A stretch of 64,000 nt of DNA, from contig NZ_AQQP01000013.1 in assembly GCF_002210165.1 (NCBI RefSeq), forward strand, positions 62,001 through 126,000, in the 5' to 3' direction. The notes beneath the pieces are model-generated. The model saw only the letters and a program-made list of their open reading frames with translations, did no database searches and was not told where the DNA came from. The number at the start of each line of letters is the position of its first letter. Position 1 is the stretch's first letter. This document shows positions 35,418 through 44,742 of the stretch, one piece after another. The position numbers and the translations under genes were made by a program. This DNA comes from Phaeobacter sp. 22II1-1F12B (GTDB lineage: Bacteria > Pseudomonadota > Alphaproteobacteria > Rhodobacterales > Rhodobacteraceae).

Positions 35418-37361
35418 TCACCCGGCGCGGCCGGGCTGCGGTGCTCCGCGCAAAAACCGCCACGCCAAGAGCCCGGCCAGCGCCAGCCCACCAACGATGT
35501 CGGCCGCAGGCGCGGCGTAAAACAGCAAGCCGGCAGCCGACAGGAACAGCAACCGGCCGATGACCGGCACCTTTCCACGAAACCAGCCGCTTGTGCCGAC
35601 GCTGACGGCAAAAACCGCGGCGCAGGCCACGCCCATATCCAGTAGGATTTGCACCGTGCCGCCCTGGGCCAGTATGCCCGGCCGGAACACAAAGAGAAAC
35701 GGCACCACATAGATCGCTCCGGCCAACATCAGCGCGCGACCCGCCACCCGCCAGAAATTGGCCCCTGCCAGGGCGGCGGCGGCATAGACACTGGCGCAGA
35801 CCGGTGGCGTGATGGCCGACAGGATCGCATAGTAGAAGACAAAAAGATGAGCCGTCAGTTCGGGTAGGCCAAGCCGCACGAGACTGGGCGCGGCGATTGC
35901 CGCCGCCAGCACATAGGAGGCCGTCGTCGGCACGTCCATACCCAGCAAGATCGCCAGCACCGCCGCCAGCAACAGGGCCACGATCAACCCCTGACCGGAC
36001 ACAGAGAACAACAGGTTCGAGACTTTGACCCCGGCACCCGTCGCCGTCAGAACCTTGACGACGATGGCGGCGCAGGCTAGCAGCGCGGCGATCATCACCA
36101 ACGCCCGCCCTGCTTCGATCATCCCCTCATAGAGGTCGCGCGCCAGCTTGGCCCAAGAGGCCAGCACGCCCTGCTCTCTTCCGTCACGCGCGAACGGGCG
36201 CACCACCACACAGGCCAAAACCAGTATGATAACAGCACCGGCACCTGCAAAGCTCGGCGTGTAGCCGTTGAACAGGAAGTAGACCATCGCCGCGATGGGA
36301 AGAAACAAGGGAATTGACTTGTCCGGTGCGAGGAATTCCGCCGGTTCGGGCATTTCGCTCCTCGGTGTCGGTTGCAACCCTGTGCGACGCGCATAGAGAT
36401 CCACCCCGAGCCATACCGCCAGGTAGTAGAGAAATGCCGGACCGATCGCCGCAACGACAATGTCGGTATAGGGAATGTTCAGGAACTCAGCCATGATGAA
36501 GGCCGCTGCCCCCATCACCGGCGGCGTAAGCTGGCCGGCGGAGGAGGCAACGGCCTCGACCGCCCCGGCAAAGGCCGGTGGATAGCGCAGCCGCTTCATC
36601 GTGGGAATGGTGATCGAGCCGGTCGCCATGACGTTGGCCACTGCCGAACCGGTCACCGTCCCGAACATCGCCGAAGACAGGGCACAGACCTTTGCCGGGC
36701 CGCCATACGTTCGACCGGCGATCCACGTTGCCATTTTCATGAAAGCATCCGTTGCCCCGGTCGACAGCAGGAGCGCCCCCAGAAGCACATAGATCACGAT
36801 GACCCGTGCCCCGATATCCGCAAGGTAGCCGAACAGGCCGGTGGTCGAGCTGTAAAATGTCTCGACAGCGGTACGTGCCGAAACGCGCGGCGGGCGCCAG
36901 GCGCCGTCGATCAGGTCATAGCCGAAATAGAAATAGATCACGGTGCAAAGGGCCAGCAGCGGCAGGAACCATCCGATCACCCGGCGCGCGGCCTCGAGGG
37001 TCAGCAGAACAGCTATCAGACCTGCCGCCTTGTCGATCGGCCCATAGCGCACCATGATATCCGAAAAGCGATCCCGGTTCAGGATCACGTAGAGGCAAAC
37101 CGCGAACGCCAGTAGTCCCAGCATGATGTCCACAGCCCGTTCAATCCCGCTTCGCGCACCGGTCCGCGAGGCGCGTGCCGCATAAAGAAAGAACGCGCCG
37201 CCGATACCGAAACCGATAAAGATCGGCCGCTGAACCAGCGGTTCGAACTGCCCGAATAAGGCATTGTAGAAATGCAGAGCGACGAATGCCGCCAACAATA
37301 CTCCAAGCGCCTGCCCTCCGCGCCGTTCCCAATTGGGTATTGCGGTCGATGTCTGCGTCAT
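35418..37361 (-). CDS. TRAP transporter fused permease (TAXI type, DctQM fusion)
   Basis: A 647-residue polytopic membrane protein combining the small and large TRAP membrane subunits, as is usual for TAXI-type systems. The DctM-like part has AMFGTVTGSAVANVMATGSI, LTPPVMGAAAFIMAEF, LLGMDVPTTASYVLAA and SAITPPVCASVYAAA. It follows the TAXI binding-protein gene by 89 bases with a hairpin between them. It is the last gene of the operon that begins with the CoA-transferase subunits. Confidence 0.92.
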   Translation of the reverse strand: MTQTSTAIPNWERRGGQALGVLLAAFVALHFYNALFGQFEPLVQRPIFIGFGIGGAFFLYAARASRTGARSGIERAVDIMLGLLAFAVCLYVILNRDRFSDIMVRYGPIDKAAGLIAVLLTLEAARRVIGWFLPLLALCTVIYFYFGYDLIDGAWRPPRVSARTAVETFYSSTTGLFGYLADIGARVIVIYVLLGALLLSTGATDAFMKMATWIAGRTYGGPAKVCALSSAMFGTVTGSAVANVMATGSITIPTMKRLRYPPAFAGAVEAVASSAGQLTPPVMGAAAFIMAEFLNIPYTDIVVAAIGPAFLYYLAVWLGVDLYARRTGLQPTPRSEMPEPAEFLAPDKSIPLFLPIAAMVYFLFNGYTPSFAGAGAVIILVLACVVVRPFARDGREQGVLASWAKLARDLYEGMIEAGRALVMIAALLACAAIVVKVLTATGAGVKVSNLLFSVSGQGLIVALLLAAVLAILLGMDVPTTASYVLAAAIAAPSLVRLGLPELTAHLFVFYYAILSAITPPVCASVYAAAALAGANFWRVAGRALMLAGAIYVVPFLFVFRPGILAQGGTVQILLDMGVACAAVFAVSVGTSGWFRGKVPVIGRLLFLSAAGLLFYAAPAADIVGGLALAGLLAWRFLRGAPQPGRAG

Positions 37362-37384
37362 GTTCTCTCCGAGAGCGGTAACGG

Positions 37385-37405
37385 CGGGGTGCCCGCAGCA
37401 CCCCG
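37385..37405 (-). other. Intercistronic hairpin between TAXI receptor and permease genes
   Basis: CGGGGTG and CACCCCG form a seven-base-pair stem with a seven-base loop. Lying between the receptor and permease genes without a T run, it probably stabilises the upstream message so that receptor exceeds permease (inference). Confidence 0.5.
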
Positions 37406-37450
37406 TCTGGATCAGCCTATGGCCGCCGTCGTGACGGCCCGCGATTCCGG

Positions 37451-38422
37451 TCAGCTTCCGGCCGCCTCTCTCCAGTAACGTTCCGCACCTGGATGATAGG
37501 GTATACCGGTCTCGATTGTGGCGACGGCATCGGCGGCGATGTCGTAATCCGCAAGCTGCGGCCAGGCTTCGACCAGCAGGTCCATGTTCTGGTGGATGCT
37601 GCGAGCGATGTCATAGGCGCTCTGGTCATCCATGACGCCGGTGCGGGTCAGGAAGAAGACGTTGAGCTTGGGTACCCGCATTTCCTCGGATCCCGGAATA
37701 AGCCCTGCGGGAAGAGTCGTGAAACCGACGCCCTCCATGGCTTCTGTCGCCGCTTTCTCCTGCTCTTCGGTGAAGCCGATCAACCGCATCTTGGTGCTTG
37801 TCATCAACTCTTGCAGGGTTGCATCGACAGAGTTTGCGGCCCCGTATTTGCTATAACCGATGATCTGGCGGTTCTTGATGCCTTCCACCGCGTCGCCAAC
37901 GGCGCCATGCACCAGGTCCGCGTTGATATCGAACATGGACAGGACACCGGTCGTCAACGTCTCGGCCGCCGATCCGCGGATGCCGGGATTGAACTTCTTT
38001 CCGTCCAGTTCGTCCAGCGTCGTCACACCAGACTCTTCGGTGACCGCGATCAGCAGGATCGAGGCGCTGTAAGGATAAAGCGCAACCGTATCTGGGATTG
38101 CGTTACCTTCGAACTTGCCGGTCCCGTTTCTGGCGGAGATCAGAATGTCGGTGGTGGCAAGCCCAAGGTCGATCTCGTCGCGCGCCAGCCGCAGCACATT
38201 GTCCACGCTGGCCCCGGTTTCGATCACGCTGACATTGGTGCCTTCCATGCCGGTCTCGATCGCCTTGCTCATCGCAACCGAAATGGTGAAATGGCTCGAC
38301 GTCGGGCTGGTCGTGCCCATCGTGAGATCCTTGGCAGATGCCGCGCCGCCAAGGGCTATCGCGCCCATGGCCGCGATAGCACCCACCGCCGCCCGGTATC
38401 CGGTCAACTTGCGTTGGATCAT
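37451..38422 (-). CDS. TAXI-family TRAP solute-binding protein
   Basis: A 323-residue periplasmic receptor. The signal peptide ends at about residue 30 (GGAASAKD). The mature start MGTTSPTSSHFTISVAMSKA and the AAETLTTGVLSMFD segment fit the TAXI family. This family binds organic acids such as glutamate or 2-oxoglutarate in the few known cases; the ligand here is unknown. It lies between the CoA-transferase beta gene and the fused permease. Confidence 0.9.
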   Translation of the reverse strand: MIQRKLTGYRAAVGAIAAMGAIALGGAASAKDLTMGTTSPTSSHFTISVAMSKAIETGMEGTNVSVIETGASVDNVLRLARDEIDLGLATTDILISARNGTGKFEGNAIPDTVALYPYSASILLIAVTEESGVTTLDELDGKKFNPGIRGSAAETLTTGVLSMFDINADLVHGAVGDAVEGIKNRQIIGYSKYGAANSVDATLQELMTSTKMRLIGFTEEQEKAATEAMEGVGFTTLPAGLIPGSEEMRVPKLNVFFLTRTGVMDDQSAYDIARSIHQNMDLLVEAWPQLADYDIAADAVATIETGIPYHPGAERYWREAAGS

Positions 38423-38467
38423 TTTATCCTCCCGTTTTTGCCTTTAAAGTAACGTCAGCCCGGTCGC

Positions 38468-39235
38468 TTAAGCACGCAGGGCCCCCGATGTATCGATCCG
38501 CTCTCTCAGAACGCGCAATTCTTCCTCCGTTGGTGGCCGCGTTTGCGGCACCTCGCCTCTGATCGCCAGATCGAACCCCGTATGACGCTGGACCTCTTCG
38601 GGCGTATTTCCCGCATGCACCGATTTCAGTCGCATTCGCAGCGTCGTCTTGTCGAAATCCATAACCGCTCGCGGTGTCACCACCAGGCGCGGTCCTTCAT
38701 TGACCAGCCCGGCGTCGCGTTTCGCGGCAGGCCCGGACAGATGTCCGGGTATTGTGATGAAATCGACCGTTTCCACAAAGTTTCGCGCCGTATGCACGGT
38801 GGGGCAAATGTAATACCGCGACGAGGTGTGGCAGTATGACAGGTTTGCTGCCCCCGGCCCGCGCATCTTTGGTGCGTGCAGCGTGCCGCCGACGTGGTGC
38901 AGGTTGATGTTGCCGTACACATCGTGCTGCAAGCCACTGTGAAAGAAAAAATCCAGCCCGTGATGGCTGTGGCCGAACAACTCGATAAAGGTCTCGGCGG
39001 CCTCGCAGCGGCCGAGCGCACGATCGTCCAGCATCGACGGATACAAACGCCCCGGCTCGGGGTTGAAGAACATCTCGCCGCCGACCGTCAGGTTCGGTGC
39101 ATGCAGCTCGCGGGCTAGCGCAATGGCCGCCATCGGCACCAACGCGGCTGCACCCGCCGCACCCAGTTCTCCGTCGGCCAGATCGCGGGCCAACACGACG
39201 ACCATCTGTTCAATTGGGGAAACCGCTGCACTCAT
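38468..39235 (-). CDS. Class I CoA-transferase beta subunit (GctB/IpdB-like)
   Basis: A 255-residue protein matching beta subunits of the glutaconate CoA-transferase-like group: HAPNLTVGGEMFFNPEPGRL, ELFGHSHHGLDFFFHSG, DVYGNINLHHVGG and IPGHLSGPAAKRDAGL. Relatives either transfer CoA or, as in IpdAB of steroid breakdown, hydrolyse a cyclic beta-keto-CoA ring. The sequence does not decide between them. It overlaps the alpha gene by four bases. Confidence 0.83.
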   Translation of the reverse strand: MSAAVSPIEQMVVVLARDLADGELGAAGAAALVPMAAIALARELHAPNLTVGGEMFFNPEPGRLYPSMLDDRALGRCEAAETFIELFGHSHHGLDFFFHSGLQHDVYGNINLHHVGGTLHAPKMRGPGAANLSYCHTSSRYYICPTVHTARNFVETVDFITIPGHLSGPAAKRDAGLVNEGPRLVVTPRAVMDFDKTTLRMRLKSVHAGNTPEEVQRHTGFDLAIRGEVPQTRPPTEEELRVLRERIDTSGALRA

Positions 39236-40185
39236 TCGTTCCGTGCCTCGGCTTCGAGCACGGCGAAATACCCGGCTCCCCCGACCGCTTCGATGTAGTC
39301 GCTCTGGTTTTTCGGTCCGGTCACATGGCGGGCGATATAGGTGTCCAGCCCCGTGCTGTCGCCGGTCCGGGCGGCATCCCCCAGATCGGCGTAGGCGTCG
39401 ATATGGTCCTCGTCCATCGCATAGTTGGGAAAGCTCGCGGTTGGGTGCGCGCCATAGGGCACCTCGACCACGGCATCGACATAATAAGACGGCACGGTAA
39501 CCCGCGAGGGATCGTCCAGAACGACCTCGTCCGGCACGATCCGGTCCACGCTGGCAATGACCATGTCAGACGCGCGTGCCATCAGCTGATCGGCGTAGAC
39601 CATCGTGCTGAGATGGCGCAGGTTTCCCCAACGGTCGGCTTCCTGCGCGTGCAAGAACGTCACTCTGGGGCGGATCGGCCCGACGGCGTGAATACGGCGG
39701 CCGGAGAACGGGCAGTCGATTTCGTGCAAAAGCGGGTTGTGCTTCAGAACGTCCGATCCGCGCAGCGCGTCGATTGGCTGGAACGGCACGCCATGAGCCG
39801 ACGCCATCAGCCCGCCCACCACGGTCAGCGCATCCAGCGCGTGCGCGGTCACCTGCCCTGCCTCGACCGCGCGGCGGAAATTGGGGCAAAGCCGGTTTTC
39901 CAGCGTAACGCCGGGAATAAAGACCTGTGCGACCGCGCCTGCCGCAATCATCAGGTCGACATCATACCCCGCGCCCGGCGAGGAATACACATGCAGACCA
40001 TCTGCGCCCGCGGCCAGCAACGCGCGCACCAGTGCGACAGGGCGGCTTTGCTTGAACAGACCACCGAGACAAAGCTCGGGGCGTTCTTCCAAAGCGCCTC
40101 GTGCCAGCCGGGCTGCGTCTTGCAGGCCTGTGACCTTGCTGCGACGTGTGGGTTTCGCTTGGCCTTCCATCGTTGGGCGTGCCAC
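39232..40185 (-). CDS. Class I CoA-transferase alpha subunit (GctA/IpdA-like)
   Basis: A 317-residue alpha subunit: LCLGGLFKQSRPVALVRALL, LHVYSSPGAGYDVDLMIAAG, IPGVTLENRLCPNFRRAVE and VTFLHAQEADRWGNLR. The start is GTG 40185 (GGA just upstream); an ATG five codons in is an alternative. It opens a four-gene operon with the beta subunit and a TAXI-type TRAP system, about 80 bases downstream of a CACATATGTG palindrome. Either CoA transfer or ring hydrolysis is possible. Confidence 0.83.
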   Translation of the reverse strand: MARPTMEGQAKPTRRSKVTGLQDAARLARGALEERPELCLGGLFKQSRPVALVRALLAAGADGLHVYSSPGAGYDVDLMIAAGAVAQVFIPGVTLENRLCPNFRRAVEAGQVTAHALDALTVVGGLMASAHGVPFQPIDALRGSDVLKHNPLLHEIDCPFSGRRIHAVGPIRPRVTFLHAQEADRWGNLRHLSTMVYADQLMARASDMVIASVDRIVPDEVVLDDPSRVTVPSYYVDAVVEVPYGAHPTASFPNYAMDEDHIDAYADLGDAARTGDSTGLDTYIARHVTGPKNQSDYIEAVGGAGYFAVLEAEARNE

Positions 40186-40265
40186 TCCGATAGTGATTGC
40201 GCTGACCCATCCTAGTTGACGCTATGGGGTCCATCACCTTCCGACTAGCGCAAAGCCTGATCGAA

Positions 40266-40275
40266 CACATATGTG
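40266..40275. promoter_or_regulatory. CACATATGTG palindrome (shared operator), copy 1
   Basis: A perfect 10-bp palindrome upstream of the CoA-transferase alpha gene (80 bases from its GTG). The same ten bases occur upstream of 42254 and 47584. Confidence 0.55.
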
Positions 40276-40316
40276 GAAATGCTTGCGCCCGGTTCCTGAC
40301 AGGCAATTGAGACCGG

Positions 40317-41744
40317 TCAGAACCACCCTGCCGCGACACCGCCGCCAACGATGAGCGTGATGAGGAGGATGCTCGCAACACCGAAGATCCCGTTCCACCG
40401 CAAGCCGATGGTCAGCGGCCGCTCGCCCACGATGGAGGAGGCGTAGACCACCGCCGTGATGGCCGGTCCCATGCAGATGATGCTGCTCCAGCCACCAGCC
40501 AGTGCAAGGCCCAGAGCAAGCGGCGACAAACCTTCCACGCCGACGCGGTTGACCACCTCTGCCAGCAGGACCACCGAGATCATCGGATGCACGCCCAGCA
40601 GCCCCGTCAGAAACACCGTCATGATCAACAGCACGACGGTCAGCACAGGCCGCGTTGCGATCCAGCCAAGATGGTCGGCAATCCATTCGACCGGAACGAC
40701 CTCCAGCGCGACGAGGCCGATGAACCCCGCCGACGCGATGACGCTCATTTCGGTCGCGAAACCCGGTGCCTGGGTCACAAACCGGCGCGATATACCGGCA
40801 AGGCTGCCACTGCCGCTGCGCATAACCGACCAGAGCAGCGCATAGATCGGCACGATGGTGATCAGGACGGTCTGGAAACTGTACTGGGTCAACCGGTCCA
40901 GCGTGACCACGGCGGCGCCCAAAAAAAGCACATGCCCGGACACGATCAGGACGGCCCAGGGGCTCCAGTCCGGCAAGTCACCGCTCAGGGCCGGTGCCCG
41001 GCCGCGCGCCGAGGGCGGGCGCCACCATTCCACCGTGTCGAACAGCCATCCCAGAAGAAACAGAATCCCGGCCAGAGCAATCCCGTAAGGCGCCAGGGTC
41101 GTCCATTCGAGCCCCGGTATTGTGAGAATCATCAGATTGAGAGCGATTCCGAACGGCGTCCAGAACGCGATCGAGGAAAACCCCCGCATACAGGCGCTCA
41201 CCATCCTGCGCTTGCGAGCCTGGAACACGAATTCGTCCATCTCGTGCCGATGCGCCGCCAGCCCTTTCATTATGATCTCCAGCATCACCCCAAGCCCGCC
41301 GAGATTTAGAAGCACCCCGAACAGATGCCCGCCCGCACCCAGAGAGGCGTAGCGACGGGTCGGCGGCTGCAGTGTCAGGAATTCACCGGCAACCTCGACA
41401 ATCGGGTCTTGGGTGGCCGCGATGCGCAGGAAGGCGACAGCCGTCAGCAGAGCGGACAGGAACACGACGCGCCCCGCCGCCTGGACGAAGATGCCGGGGT
41501 CGATTCCATTGGCCAGCGCCAGAAGGGCGATCGCGAGCGAGAAGAAAAGCAGCACCCATCCGACACGGGCGATGTAGCGGGACGAAATGGCAAGATAGAT
41601 GCAGAAAAACGGCGCGGCAGCGATGGACGCGACGGCGGAGGGCAAGACACCCTGAATGATGGCAGCGCCAAGACAAATCAGCAGACAAATGGCCGTAAAC
41701 CTGTTGCGCTTGCCGGAACGTTTCAGGCGCTCGACAGGCGACAT
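40317..41744 (-). CDS. Multi-pass membrane protein, probable permease of unassigned family
   Basis: A 475-residue very hydrophobic protein with roughly 11-13 membrane segments, beginning with a basic cytoplasmic stretch (SPVERLKRSGKRNRF). A cytoplasmic basic loop (FQARKRRMVSACMRG) lies near residue 185. Segments such as FLTGLLGVHPMISVVLLAEVV and GWSSIICMGPAITAVVYASS recall the re-entrant loops of ion-transporter-superfamily permeases, but I cannot name a family. ATG 41744 follows a GGGGGGGCAG site. It lies upstream of the CoA-transferase/TAXI operon with its own 131-base gap. A role in substrate or product transport is inference. Confidence 0.7.
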   Translation of the reverse strand: MSPVERLKRSGKRNRFTAICLLICLGAAIIQGVLPSAVASIAAAPFFCIYLAISSRYIARVGWVLLFFSLAIALLALANGIDPGIFVQAAGRVVFLSALLTAVAFLRIAATQDPIVEVAGEFLTLQPPTRRYASLGAGGHLFGVLLNLGGLGVMLEIIMKGLAAHRHEMDEFVFQARKRRMVSACMRGFSSIAFWTPFGIALNLMILTIPGLEWTTLAPYGIALAGILFLLGWLFDTVEWWRPPSARGRAPALSGDLPDWSPWAVLIVSGHVLFLGAAVVTLDRLTQYSFQTVLITIVPIYALLWSVMRSGSGSLAGISRRFVTQAPGFATEMSVIASAGFIGLVALEVVPVEWIADHLGWIATRPVLTVVLLIMTVFLTGLLGVHPMISVVLLAEVVNRVGVEGLSPLALGLALAGGWSSIICMGPAITAVVYASSIVGERPLTIGLRWNGIFGVASILLITLIVGGGVAAGWF

Positions 41745-42253
41745 CTGCCCCCCCTTTTCCGAAGGCGCTCGTTGTGTCTGTGACGCAACGGCAGATGCGG
41801 TCTTTCATGGCACGACGGCGGAAATGCGATGCCGACAATTTCCCATTCACAGGCAAGGACACACAAGGTGCTCATCTTGTCGGCGCAGGGCGGACTAGCC
41901 CGGATTTGTGGTGGCACTGACCGCCTTGGTTCCGGGCCTCCGAGGATACATCGTCTGGCGGTCAATGACACAACGATGCCTCGAAATGTCTCTCCGCACA
42001 TGCGTGCTTGTCTGCCCGACTTTTCACGCCGATACCCTCAACCACGTCTGTTCTTCTTTCCGAAGTTCTACGGTCACGTCCAACGCCCGATCCTGCACGG
42101 AAACAGAGGAAGGATGAGCACCCAGAATATCCAACGGCAGCAAGGATCACAACGCAAGCATCCCGCTCCAACACATATGTGCGAAAGAGTGGGGCCGAGA
42201 GTTGATAGCGCCCGCCTTGATGAGGCAATATGCAGTGTCAGAGAAAGAAGTGG
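41745..42253. other. Long divergent intergenic region with operator
   Basis: About 510 bases between the permease gene and the MmgE/PrpD gene. I find no convincing gene. The only clear signal is the CACATATGTG palindrome near its right end. The length leaves room for a second promoter or a small RNA, but nothing specific can be shown. Confidence 0.45.
42172..42181. promoter_or_regulatory. CACATATGTG palindrome (shared operator), copy 2
   Basis: The same perfect palindrome, about 72 bases upstream of the start codon of the MmgE/PrpD gene at 42254. Confidence 0.55.
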
Positions 42254-43684
42254 ATGATCAGCGATTTCACCATCCGTTTGTCGCGGTTCGTCGCCGCGCC
42301 GCACCGGCTGAGCGTTGCAGACGCCGAGCAGGCCGCGCTTTGCGTTGAGGATACCATAGCCGCCATCTATGGCGGGTGGCATGAACCGGTGGTTCGCCGG
42401 CTGGCGGCGCTTGACGCGGGCGGACCGGCAGTCCCGGCAGGAGCTGCTGAAGGTGGCAGTCCCGAACAGGCCGCGTTCCTGAACGCGGTTGCCGGTCATG
42501 CGCTCGATTTCGACGATGTCCATACGGTCAGCGTCACCCATCCCAGTGTTGTAATCGTGTCGGCGCTGCTGGCCACCGTGGATGTCCGGCCGGACACGGC
42601 CGGCCGCATTGCCCCCGCGCTTGCGGTCGGAACAGCCGTCAATGTCGCGCTCGGTCAGATCCTGGGTTTTGGCCACTACAACAAGGGCTGGCACGCAACG
42701 TCGACCATCGGGGTTCTGGCATCGGCGGCAGCGGTCGCGCATCAGCTTGGGCTCGACGACGACGCAGTCCGCAACGCCCTGTCCCTGGCCGCGTCGCTGG
42801 CCGGGGGAATGCAGATCAATTTCGGCGCCATGGCGAAACCGATCCAGGCCGGAAACGCCGCCCTTGTCGGATTGCGGGCCACCCGGATGGCCGAGGCCGG
42901 CATCACGGGCGCCCCGGACATCTTCGCGGCGCGCGGCTTCTTCGACCTTTATGCCGGCCCGGACGGGATTGCGGCCGACCCCGCAGCGGTGGAACCGCGG
43001 ATCGATCTGGGCACGGTGTCCCGCAAGCTGTATCCCTGCTGCTACCTCACCCACAGGATGATCGCCGCCGGGCGGCACCTTCACGCCGAACGCGGCGGCG
43101 AGGCGGTGCCCGAAGGATCGGTGATTGAAATGACAGTGCCCGAAAGCGTCATGGTCCCGTTGCATGTCACCGACCCCAAAGATGGAATGCAGGCCAAGTT
43201 CTGTGCCGCCTATACGCTCGCCGTGGCCCTGCAGCAGGGCCAGGTCGGGCTGGTGGATTTCGAAGGGGACAGCCCCCATCGCCCCGCGGTGCGCCGGCTT
43301 ATGGACATGGTGCATATCCAAACCATGCCGGAAGCGGGGCGGGATCACGCTGGCGTGGACCATGGGACGGTCCATGTCCGCCTGCGCAAAGGGAACGTAA
43401 CCCTGGCCGAAACCTCGGTCGCGGCGCACCCCGGCTCTCCCTCGGATCCGGCAACCCCTGCCGCGATCGGCGACAAAATCGCCGATTGCCTCGGAAAATA
43501 TCGCAGGGACGGGGGCGCGGCGCCCTCTGCCAGTGCGTTCCGCCGGGATCTGCGCACGCGGCTGCATCTGCCGCCACTGCGAGAGGCGTCGGCCCCCGAC
43601 GGGCAAAAAAACCATGCGCGGCAGGACAAGCCCGTGAAGGAAATGTCCAGCGCCGATCAAACACCGTCTGAAAGGACCGTCTGA
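42254..43684 (+). CDS. MmgE/PrpD family protein
   Basis: A 476-residue protein of the MmgE/PrpD family, which includes 2-methylcitrate dehydratase and related carboxylate dehydratases and isomerases. Marks are AGHALDFDDVHTVSVTHPS near residue 80, FGHYNKGWHATSTIG, NFGAMAKPIQAGNAA and KLYPCCYLTHRM. The ATG at 42254 lies eight codons inside a slightly longer frame. The last ~60 residues are a charged, low-complexity tail outside the fold. It is coupled to two dehydrogenase genes (next ATG shares a base with its stop). This suggests it works on a CoA-linked or free hydroxy acid in that path. Confidence 0.87.
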   Translation: MISDFTIRLSRFVAAPHRLSVADAEQAALCVEDTIAAIYGGWHEPVVRRLAALDAGGPAVPAGAAEGGSPEQAAFLNAVAGHALDFDDVHTVSVTHPSVVIVSALLATVDVRPDTAGRIAPALAVGTAVNVALGQILGFGHYNKGWHATSTIGVLASAAAVAHQLGLDDDAVRNALSLAASLAGGMQINFGAMAKPIQAGNAALVGLRATRMAEAGITGAPDIFAARGFFDLYAGPDGIAADPAAVEPRIDLGTVSRKLYPCCYLTHRMIAAGRHLHAERGGEAVPEGSVIEMTVPESVMVPLHVTDPKDGMQAKFCAAYTLAVALQQGQVGLVDFEGDSPHRPAVRRLMDMVHIQTMPEAGRDHAGVDHGTVHVRLRKGNVTLAETSVAAHPGSPSDPATPAAIGDKIADCLGKYRRDGGAAPSASAFRRDLRTRLHLPPLREASAPDGQKNHARQDKPVKEMSSADQTPSERTV

Positions 43685-44742
43685 TGGAATCGATGATTCA
43701 TGACATGGCAGAGCGACTGTTCCGCGACCATGTCACCCACCGCATGCGCGAAGACGCCGCCTCGGGACAATGCCCCGAGGCGCTCTGGACGCAGATCGAG
43801 GAGGCAGGGTTAACCATGGCGCTGGTGCCAGAGGACGCAGGCGGTTTCGGCGTGCCACCGGCCGAGGCGCTCGGTCTTGTGCGTATTGTCGGGGCGCATG
43901 GCCTGCCCTTGCCTCTGGCTGAAACCCTGATCGCAAACGCCGTTCTGGCGGCCGCGAATATGGCCCTTCCCGGTGGCAGGCTGACCATCGCCGAAGGCGA
44001 AGCGCTGCGGTTGGAACGGCGCGGCAAGAAGATCCATGCGAGCGGGCATCTGACACTGGTGCCCTTTGCCCGCTGGGCGAACCGGATCGTGACCATTGGC
44101 GTCCTGGACGGTGTCGATCACGTCCTGTCCCTGCCGGTGAAGGATCTGATCGTTGACCCGGCGCAGGATTTTGCCGGGATGCCACGCGACGACATCGAAC
44201 TCGATTATACCCTGACAGAGACCGATGTCACCCCCTTGCCACGACCCGTGGGAGGGATGCGCGGGCTTGGTGCACTTATCCGCAGTCTTGCCACCACCGG
44301 GGCGATGGAGACCATCCTGAAGATGAGCGTTCAATACGCCAACGACCGGGTGCAGTTCGGACGGCCAATCGGCAGGTTCCAGGCGATCCAGCACAATCTT
44401 GCGACAATGGCCGGAGAAACCGCAGCCTCGCGCACGGCCGCCGAGATGGCGGCCGGCAGCTATGACACACCGGCCTTTGCGCTGGCCGTTGCCGCCGCCA
44501 AGGCCCGCGCCGGAGAAGCGGCCGAGAAGGTCGGGGCCCTGGCCCACCAGATTCACGGGGCCATCGGTTATACCCAGGAACACGCGCTTCACCATTTCAC
44601 CAAACGGATTTGGGGCTGGCGTGACGAGTTCGGCACCGAGCTTGACTGGACCAGGGAACTTGGGCGGGCCGCCCTGTCGAGCCCCCACGACACCTTCTGG
44701 CATTTCATCACAGACAGCGCTGCAAAAGGGACCCAGGCATGA
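43684..44742 (+). CDS. Short acyl-CoA dehydrogenase subunit lacking a visible catalytic base
   Basis: A 352-residue acyl-CoA dehydrogenase-fold protein. The N-terminal domain (MALVPEDAGGFGVPPAEALG) and C-terminal domain (NDRVQFGRPIGRFQAIQHNLA, QIHGAIGYTQEHALHHF) are clear, but the middle beta domain is shortened and lacks the TEP..GSD FAD motif. No EGT glutamate is present. Proteins like this form heteromers with a full-length partner, as FadE28/FadE29 and ChsE1/ChsE2 do in steroid side-chain breakdown. The partner is the next gene, overlapping by four bases. Confidence 0.83.
   Translation: MESMIHDMAERLFRDHVTHRMREDAASGQCPEALWTQIEEAGLTMALVPEDAGGFGVPPAEALGLVRIVGAHGLPLPLAETLIANAVLAAANMALPGGRLTIAEGEALRLERRGKKIHASGHLTLVPFARWANRIVTIGVLDGVDHVLSLPVKDLIVDPAQDFAGMPRDDIELDYTLTETDVTPLPRPVGGMRGLGALIRSLATTGAMETILKMSVQYANDRVQFGRPIGRFQAIQHNLATMAGETAASRTAAEMAAGSYDTPAFALAVAAAKARAGEAAEKVGALAHQIHGAIGYTQEHALHHFTKRIWGWRDEFGTELDWTRELGRAALSSPHDTFWHFITDSAAKGTQA

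Noticed and set aside
42074-43660. A 528-codon minus-strand frame opposite the MmgE/PrpD gene.
   Set aside because: Shadow frame; it covers the operator and the start region of a conserved gene.
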